A program made the position numbers and the translations under genes. Below, in pieces: positions 57,721-64,000 of a stretch of 64,000 bases of DNA. The stretch is from Halichoerus grypus (taxonomy: Eukaryota > Chordata > Mammalia > Carnivora > Phocidae): positions 32,393,930 to 32,457,929 of the forward strand of contig NC_135726.1 of the NCBI RefSeq assembly GCF_964656455.1, read 5' to 3'. Under the pieces are notes generated by a model. It was given only the letters and a program-made list of their open reading frames with translations. It had not been told where the DNA came from and ran no database searches. Position 1 is the stretch's first letter. The number at the start of each line of letters is the position of its first letter.

Positions 57721-59710
57721 TTTATGGGATCAGCCCATAGAACTACTTAGCTGAGATCATGCACTATTCTTTAAAACAAGGGAAGAATTACCCCAAAGGC
57801 AATTTGGAGACTTTTTAATACCTAAACACATACACCCATACAATCCACACACAACAAAACAAAATCACCCCGTGACTTCACATTTTTAATGATTTCCAAA
57901 GTAAAATCACTCCTTCAGCACTCAAGTGCTTAGTCGGTGCTCTGCCCTCCCTGTCCAAGCAACACCTAGTCTGTTATTCATTTCCCCCCGACTCCCCTCC
58001 TGGATGTTTTGCGGCAAGCCTCTTCAACAAGAGAATTGCTACCAACAGAAGTAAATATGCTTGGAACCTGTACATCATGTTTTGACTGCCTCAAAAGGAA
58101 GCAGAAAGGCAAATTATTTCTGGATATGTGTAAGCCAAGCCACAGGGTCCTTTTCTAAGGTAAAATGCACAACAAAAGGTGCCAAGCATTTCCCTTATTG
58201 TGTATCTAGCCTAAAAGGCATTTCATTCAAGAAAAATTTGAATAATGTAAGTTACAGAGTTACTTACTGTGGACAGTCTGATAGGCTTTGAAAAGTGCAG
58301 CCAAAATCTCAAGCGGCAATTTCCGTGTTTGGCCGACGTGCAAAAAAGCTGACTAAAAATGTGCACGCTGAGCACAAATGGATAGAACCCATTACACATC
58401 AAGGAACAGCGAGTCAGAGAGTAGAGCACAGACCTGGGGAGGCCACACAGCATATTCCACAAAGAGAAGCTGCCGAGGTTACCACTTGGGAAAAAACACT
58501 GTGATATCGTGCTTGTGGAACAGTTTCCAGTCTGTAGCCTCTAATCTGCTTGGAAACTAGACTATATAACAAATTTCAGATACACTGGAAGTCACTTCTC
58601 CTAGGGCTGGAGGGAATATTTGAGACTTGGTTATTCACTGTCCGTAATCGCGAGGGACTATGACCACAGCAACACGAGATTACAGACTTTGTTCAAAGTT
58701 CTAAAACTGGACCTGAAAACACACAATCATAATGAATGTTCAATGATTAATCAGCATCTGTGAATGGATGGCTGAAAAACAGTGAGTTATAAGACAGCAT
58801 TTCTATCTAGCCTTTTAAATCATAATTAGGGGTGTGTTTGTGTGTGTGTGTGTGTGTGTATGTAAAACATTACAATCTCATGGGTGACACTAAGGTTGTA
58901 TCAGCTTGATGAATCTGTTCAAGCCACGAATCTTGCCAACATGGCTCCAAGGTCGTGACTTTGACTCCTATGAAGATCAAATGCGGCACTCATCCTCTTG
59001 GCCAAGATAACATCCTTCCCAGGAAACATTTGGATACTTAACTAATTGGTGTCTTTGCCATTCATTCATACATTCATTCATTCATTCCACCATCATTTAA
59101 CACTGGGGCACAAAGAGGATTAAGTCAGGGGACTTGGTCACAATCCAGTGGTCCATGGGTATGTGCTTGTGTTTTCTAGTTAATATATGTCATTGTAGCC
59201 AAATCTTTTTCCCCCTGGCTGAAATGCAAGCACCTGGAGGACAGGCTGGAGGGATATATAACTCAAATGGGGCACTTGGGAGCCCCTGGAGCAGAGTGTC
59301 CTGGTGGCACATCTTTGGATTCCCAAGTGATAAGGAGGAGGAAAGAATGATCAGGGAGAATCTAGCTCAACAGATTTCAAAGAACAAAGAGTGCAAGCCC
59401 CTCCTGTCCCTACTTGTAACAGTGCTGTGGACGCAGAGAGTAAGCACCCCTGTTCTAAAATTGTTCAAATCCATTTTATTGTGACCAGGGAGTTGAGAAA
59501 ATTTAACTGCAGTGGAAGATTATGTTCATCTATAATACTATAGGACCTATGGCCCATTTCCCCAAATCACTGTGAATTAAATATGTTACTATCAAGTAGG
59601 AGAGGCCCCCAAAATAATGTTCTCTTATTTTTATTTCTTTTGTAGCCATTCCAACTCATAAAATATGCAAGAAGCAAGAAGAAATGGAAAGTGCGTAAGA
59701 AAGTTTATTG
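57721..59710. other. Upstream flank without recognised gene
   Basis: No exon or SINE recognised in about 2 kb. Simple repeats: TG run at 58829-58862 and ATTC units at about 59063-59088. Short frames here look like chance. Confidence 0.45.
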
Positions 59711-59883
59711 AGGGGCCCCTGGGTGGCTCAGTCAGTTAAGCGGCTGACTCTTGATTTTGTCTCAGGGTCATGAGATCGAGCCCCACATTGGGCTCCATGC
59801 TGGGCGCGGAGCCAGCTTAAGATTCTCTCTCCCTCTGCCTCTGCCACCCACCTCTAAAAAAAAAAAAAAGAAAAGAAAAAGAA
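59711..59883 (+). mobile_element. Can-SINE
   Basis: GGGGCCCCTGGGTGGCTCAG head, shortened CT region, A-tail. AGAAAGTTTATTG / AGAAAGTTTCTTG flank it. Confidence 0.92.
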
Positions 59884-60231
59884 AGAAAGTTTCTTGAAAC
59901 ATCCCTGTGGAGTTGGACCAGCTTTTATGTAATACCACATAATGGGCTTCCAGGGATGAAGGAGGATAAAAAAACTTGATTAAAAGGTTTTTTTCACACA
60001 CACATTTGGAAAAATCTCAACTTCAAGCATCCATTTGAATTACAATGCATAAAAATCTGTGTTTCTCACATTGATAAAGGTTAAACAGTATAATAATACC
60101 CAGTGCTGGTGAGGGCATGGGAGTAACTAGTCTTGTTCACAGTCTGTGGAAGGATAAAGTGGAGAAAAAGCTTTGGAGGACTCTTTTGGTCCTATCTATC
60201 AAATTTAAAATGTGTATATCCTTTGACCCAG

Positions 60232-60613
60232 TGTATTAGTCAGCTCCAGCTGTTGTTAACAGAAAACCACAGACTCAGTGGCTTCAACAACAGAAATGTA
60301 TTGTCTCACTGTTCTGGAGGCTAAAAGTCCAAGATCAAGGTGCAATCAAGGTTGGTTTCTGGTGAAACCTCTCTTCCTGGCTTGAAGATGCTATCTTTTC
60401 CCTCTGCTTACATGTCCATATGCAAAAAGAGAGAGAAGTCAGGTGTCTCTTCCCCTTCTTATAAGAACAGCGGTCATACTGGGTTAGGGCTGTACTCTAT
60501 GACCTCATTTAACCTTAATTACCTCCCTAAAGGCCCTATCTCCAAATAGAGTCACGTTGGGGGTTAGAGCTTCAACATACGAATGGGAGGAGGGGTCAAA
60601 AATACGGTCCACA
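60232..60613 (-). mobile_element. Solitary ERVL-MaLR LTR, antisense
   Basis: Starts TGTATTAGTCAG and ends near GTCCACA. Contains CAACAGAAATGTATTG, GTTCTGGAGGCTAAAAGTCC, AAGATCAAGGTGCAATC, TAATTACCTCCCTAAAGGCC and CTTCAACATACGAATG, the complement of an MLT1/MST-type LTR. No internal sequence accompanies it. Confidence 0.78.
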
Positions 60614-60647
60614 GCATCCAGCAAAGCAACTTTTAGAAATTTATGTT

Positions 60648-60863
60648 GGGGACGCCTGGATGGCTCAGTAGGTTAAGCATCTGCCTTCGGCTCTGGTCAT
60701 GATCCCAGGGTCCTGGGATCAAGCCCCACATCAGGCTCCTTGCTCCGCGGGGAGCCTGCTTCTCCCTCCACCTGCCGCTCCCCGTGCTGGTGCTTACTCT
60801 CTGTCTCTCCCAATCTCTCTGACAAATAAATAAATAAAATCTTTAAAAAGAAAGAAAGAAAGA
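60648..60863 (+). mobile_element. Can-SINE in L1
   Basis: Sense copy with AAAG-repeat tail. Target duplication AGAAATTTATGTTG / AGAAATTTATCTTG at 60634-60647 and 60864-60877. Confidence 0.95.
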
Positions 60864-60977
60864 AAGAAATTTATCTTGTATGTCTGCATACGTGCACAAA
60901 GATCTTTGAATAGGAATATTTAAAGGTGCTTTGTCTGCAGTAGCCAACATAAGCATCCATCAAGAGGGGGCTAGTTA

Positions 60978-61176
60978 GGGCGCCTGGGTGGCTCAGTTGG
61001 TTAAGCGACTGCCTTCGGCTCAGGTCATGATCCTGGAGTCCCTGGATCGAGTCCCGCATCGGGCTCCCTGCTCGGCAGGGAGCCTGCTTCTCCCTCTGAC
61101 CCTCCCCCCTCTCATGTGCTCTCTCTCTCTCATTCTCTCTGTCTCAAATAAATAAATAAAATCTTTAAAAAAAAAA
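60978..61176 (+). mobile_element. Can-SINE, second subfamily, in L1
   Basis: GGTTAAGCGACTGCC type. Perfect 16-base target duplication AAGAGGGGGCTAGTTA at 60962-60977 and 61177-61192. Confidence 0.97.
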
Positions 61177-61802
61177 AAGAGGGGGCTAGTTAAATAAATT
61201 AAGGTACATTCAGTCAATAAAATACTACTGTGCACCTGTTAAAATGAATGAACCAGCACTAAACATGTTGACATAGAGAAATCACTAAAATGTATCATTA
61301 AGTGGAAAAAACAAGGTGAAGAGCAGTGTGTGGAATATGATCCAATTTCTATTAAAAAAAACAAAACTTAAGCACCAATATTTTCTTGAAGGATTTGTAA
61401 GAAACCATTGACAGTCATTAGCTCAGAGGAGTGCACTTGAGCATGGGAGGAAGCCCTTGTTTCTTCTAGCCTTCTCCCTGCTGTGTGGAGGTATGTTACT
61501 TTTGTTAAAAAATTGAGGTAAATTTCACAGAGCAAAAACTTCACCATTGTAACCATTGAAAAGTGTATGATTTAGTAATACTTTAGTACTTTCACAATGT
61601 TATGCAACCATTACCTCTATCAAGTTGCAAACATTTTCATCACCCTGGGTGGGCAGGTAGTCCTCATTCTTCCCTCCCACAGCCCTTCGCAACCACTAAT
61701 CTGCTTTCTGTCTCCATTGATTTACCTATCGGGATGTTTCATATAATATGTGGCCTTTGTTTCTGGCTTCTTTTGCTCAGGGTAATGTTTTCTTTTTCTA
61801 TT

Positions 61803-62016
61803 TTTTCTTTTTTTAGATTTATTTATTTGAGAGAGAGAGAGCATGAGTGCAGGGAGGGGCAGAGGGAGAGGGAGAGAGAATCTCAAGCTGACTCCCTGCC
61901 AATCACAGAGCCTGACGCAGGGCTGATCCCACAACCGCAAGATCACAACCCCGAGATCACGACCTGAGCAGAAACCTGAGTCAGATGCTCAACTGACTGA
62001 GCCACCCAAGTGCCCC
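61803..62016 (-). mobile_element. Can-SINE, antisense
   Basis: TAGATTTATTTATTTGAG start, GCCACCCAAGTGCCCC end, long GA tract. Confidence 0.92.
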
Positions 62017-62018
62017 TC

Positions 62019-62121
62019 TCTTTTTTTTTTTAAGTAGGCTCCATGCCCAACTTGGGGATCGAACACAAGACCCTGAGATCAATAGTCTCATGCTCTACCA
62101 ACTGAGCCAGCCAGGCACCCC
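62019..62121 (-). mobile_element. Short-type Can-SINE, antisense
   Basis: T-run, TAAGTAGGCTCCATGCCC, GAGCCAGCCAGGCACCCC end, directly behind the previous SINE. Confidence 0.9.
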
Positions 62122-62375
62122 TAGAATCATCTTCTGGAGGTTCATCCATGTTGTAGCATATATCCCTTTTTATGGCTGTATGAATATACCACATTTAGTT
62201 TTTTCATTCATCCATTAATGAACATTTGGGTTGTTTCCCTGTGGTTATTGTGAATAATGCTGCTATGAACATCTGTGTACAAGTTTTTATTTGAATACCT
62301 ATTTTCAGTTCTTCTGGGAGTGGAATTGCTGGCTCATTGGGTAATTCTATGTGTAATTTTTTGAGGATGAATGTT

Positions 62376-62714
62376 GGTTTTTCTTGTGTTTAAATATTTA
62401 ATTTCATTCTATAAATTAAACTATATAGGACAGAACCTTGAAAGATCTTTTAGTACAGTCTCTAGAATAAATGGACATTGACAATGGACATTATTTATCT
62501 AAATTAAAACAGTAACTTGAATTTAACAATATATTTTGCCTTAGGGCCTATTAGATGTCTTGTATAAAATGGACACTCCAATGTTCTTGCTATTGAAAAC
62601 AATGTATCTCAAAAGCATATAAGCATTCTTTTGATAACACTAGTATCCTTAGACAAAATACAATGAATAAGTAATTATTCTAATTTTAGAGATATTGTTG
62701 GTTCATTCAAAAAA
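62376..62714. other. Upstream flank without recognised gene
   Basis: AT-rich, no feature recognised. Confidence 0.4.
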
Positions 62715-63061
62715 TAACTGTTGACCACTTCTCACCCATTAGGATTGTTATTGTAAAGAACACTGAAGTTAACAAACGTTGTCAAAGATGTGAAGAAGTT
62801 GCAACTTTTGTGCGCTGCTGGTGGGAAGGTAAGATGGTGCAGCTGCTACAGAAAACAGTATGGTGGTTCCTCAAGAAATTAAAAATAGAACTACCATATG
62901 ATCCTGCAATTCCATTTCTGGGTATCTACCCAAAAGAACTGCAATCAGAGACTTGATTATACATATACATGTTTATAGCATTATTATTCATAGCCAAGAG
63001 GTAGAAACAACCCAAGTATCCATCAACAGATGAATGGATAAACAAAATGTGGTGTGTATCT

Positions 63062-63096
63062 CTCTATATAGATAAAGAGAGAGAGAGAGAGAGCTA
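63062..63096. repeat. GA dinucleotide repeat in L1
   Basis: AGAG run of about 20 bases within the L1 3' end. Confidence 0.75.
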
Positions 63097-63168
63097 TATG
63101 GAAAAATTACATTAAACATACACACACACAATGGAATAATATTCAGCCTTAAAAAGGAAGGAAAACTG

Positions 63169-63370
63169 GGGTGCCTGGGTGGCTCAGTTGGTTAAGCAAC
63201 TGCCTTCAGCTCAGGTCACGATCCCAGGGTCCTGGGATCGAGCCCCACATTGGGCTCCTTGCTCAGCAGGGAGCCTGCTTCTCCCTCTCCTTCTACCTGC
63301 TACTCTGCCTTCTTGTGCTCTCTCTCTGTCAAAATAAAAAAAAACTTAAAAAAAAATAAAATAAAAATAA
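63169..63370 (+). mobile_element. Can-SINE in L1, first of two
   Basis: Flanked by AAAAAGGAAGGAAAACT (63152-63168) and AAAAAGGGAAGGAAACT (63371-63387). Confidence 0.94.
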
Positions 63371-63389
63371 AAAAGGGAAGGAAACTCTG

Positions 63390-63591
63390 GGGTGCCTGGG
63401 TGGCTCAGTTGTTTAAGCATCCCACTCTTGATTTTGGCTCAGATCATGATCTCGGGATCATAAGATCAAGGCCTGCACCTGGCTGGGCACTCGGTGGGGA
63501 GTCCACTTCAGATTCTCTTCCTCTCCCTCTGCCCCTCCCACTGTGCTCTCTCTCTCTGTCTCTCTAAAATAAGTAAATAAATCTTTTTAAA
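63390..63591 (+). mobile_element. Can-SINE in L1, second of two
   Basis: Flanked by AAAAGGGAAGGAAACTCTG on both sides (about 63371-63389 and 63593-63611), the same target as its neighbour. Confidence 0.94.
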
Positions 63592-64000
63592 AAAAGGGAA
63601 GGAAACTCTGATACATGCTGACATGAATGAACCTTGAAGACAGGATGTTAAATGAAATAAGCCAGTAGCAAAACAATATTATATGATTATATGATTCCAC
63701 TTATACGAGGTACCTGGAGTAGTTAAATTCATAGAGACAGAGAGTAGAATGGTAGTTGCCAGGGGCAGGGGGAGGTGGGGAGGAGGCAGTTAATGTTTAA
63801 TGGGGACAGAGTTTCAGTTGGGGAAAATGAAAAAAGTCCTTGAGATGGATGATGGGGATGGTTACACAACAACGTGAATTTCCTTGATGCCACTGAACCA
63901 TACACTTTAAAAAGGGTAAAATGGCAAATTTATGTTGTGTATATTTTACCACAGAGAAAGGAACATACACATACACACAAAAGTAAATAAATAACTACTG

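Larger units (their letters stand above)
60045..61360 (+). mobile_element. Old L1 (L1ME-type), split by an LTR and two SINEs
   Basis: ATCCTTTGACCCAG (60219-60231) continues as GCAACTTTTAGAAATTTATG (60624 onward) across an inserted LTR. Later parts CACAAAGATCTTTGAATAGG and AAGTGGAAAAAACAAGGTG are L1M 3' words. Confidence 0.72.
61500..62375 (-). mobile_element. L1 3' end, antisense, split by two SINEs
   Basis: TGAGGTAAATTTCACAGAGC, TTATGCAACCATTACCTC, CGCAACCACTAATCTGC, then after the SINEs GTTCATCCATGTTGTAGC, CATTTGGGTTGTTTCCC and GAATAATGCTGCTATGAAC. Confidence 0.86.
62715..63965 (+). mobile_element. L1 3' end, split by two SINEs
   Basis: TGCGCTGCTGGTGGGAAGG, ACCATATGATCCTGCAATTC, GGGTATCTACCCAAAAGAAC, GAAACAACCCAAGTATCC, then after the SINEs GTTGCCAGGGGCAGGGGG and AATGGCAAATTTATG. 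Confidence 0.9.

Noticed and set aside
55950..60613. An intact endogenous retrovirus
   Set aside because: Only LTR and non-coding-capable MaLR internal remnants are visible, with no complete gag, pol or env frame.
63152..63611. A CRISPR-like array of repeated spacers
   Set aside because: The regularly repeated words are SINE target duplications. This is vertebrate DNA.
52000..64000. The neighbouring gene HEATR3, expected upstream of TENT4B by mammalian synteny
   Set aside because: No exon-like coding segment was recognised in the 14 kb upstream. In human the gap is larger than this by recall.

Overview
This is a mammalian nuclear genomic window from a carnivoran. About 67 copies of tRNA-derived Can-SINEs are present. 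Their diagnostic sequence (a 'GCGCCTGGGTGGCTCAG' head, a polypyrimidine 3' part and an AATAAATAAAATC tail) is neither the dog SINEC_Cf type nor the cat type. A non-canid caniform (bear, seal or mustelid group) is therefore the best guess, and the species cannot be fixed from this window.

Only one real protein-coding segment was recognised: the first coding exon of TENT4B (PAPD5), a non-canonical nuclear poly(A)/mixed-tail RNA polymerase. It lies on the minus strand at 49552-50186, inside a CpG island of about 2 kb (roughly 49430-51370). The catalytic nucleotidyltransferase exons were not found, so positions 1-49550 read as intron 1 and 51400-64000 as upstream flank. The exon has two plausible start codons, an in-frame upstream stop, a strong consensus splice donor and several GC-rich tandem repeats.

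Intron 1 (left 49.5 kb) is a graveyard of mobile elements. It holds about 50 Can-SINEs, many with clear target-site duplications and several nested two or three deep. It also holds many L1 3'-end fragments, mostly antisense to TENT4B, including a 3.9-kb L1 ORF2/3'UTR relic at 30165-34035. Older L2, MIR and hAT (MER3/MER5-like) relics and a processed RPS15A pseudogene with target-site duplication and A-tail (37598-38109) are also present. The right side carries further SINE/L1 copies plus ERVL-MaLR remnants: an LTR with internal sequence at about 55950-57720, and a separate antisense LTR at 60232-60613. A 5-kb zone around the promoter and exon (46991-52040) has no SINE.

No previously undescribed biological system is evident. 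The most useful leads are the alternative N-terminus and repeat-rich leader of TENT4B, a degenerate minisatellite just inside intron 1, an unidentified protein-like frame at 43711-44100 (minus), an intronic CpG cluster, and well-resolved nested SINE insertions that give relative ages. All repeat-family calls come from recall of consensus sequences, with no database search.
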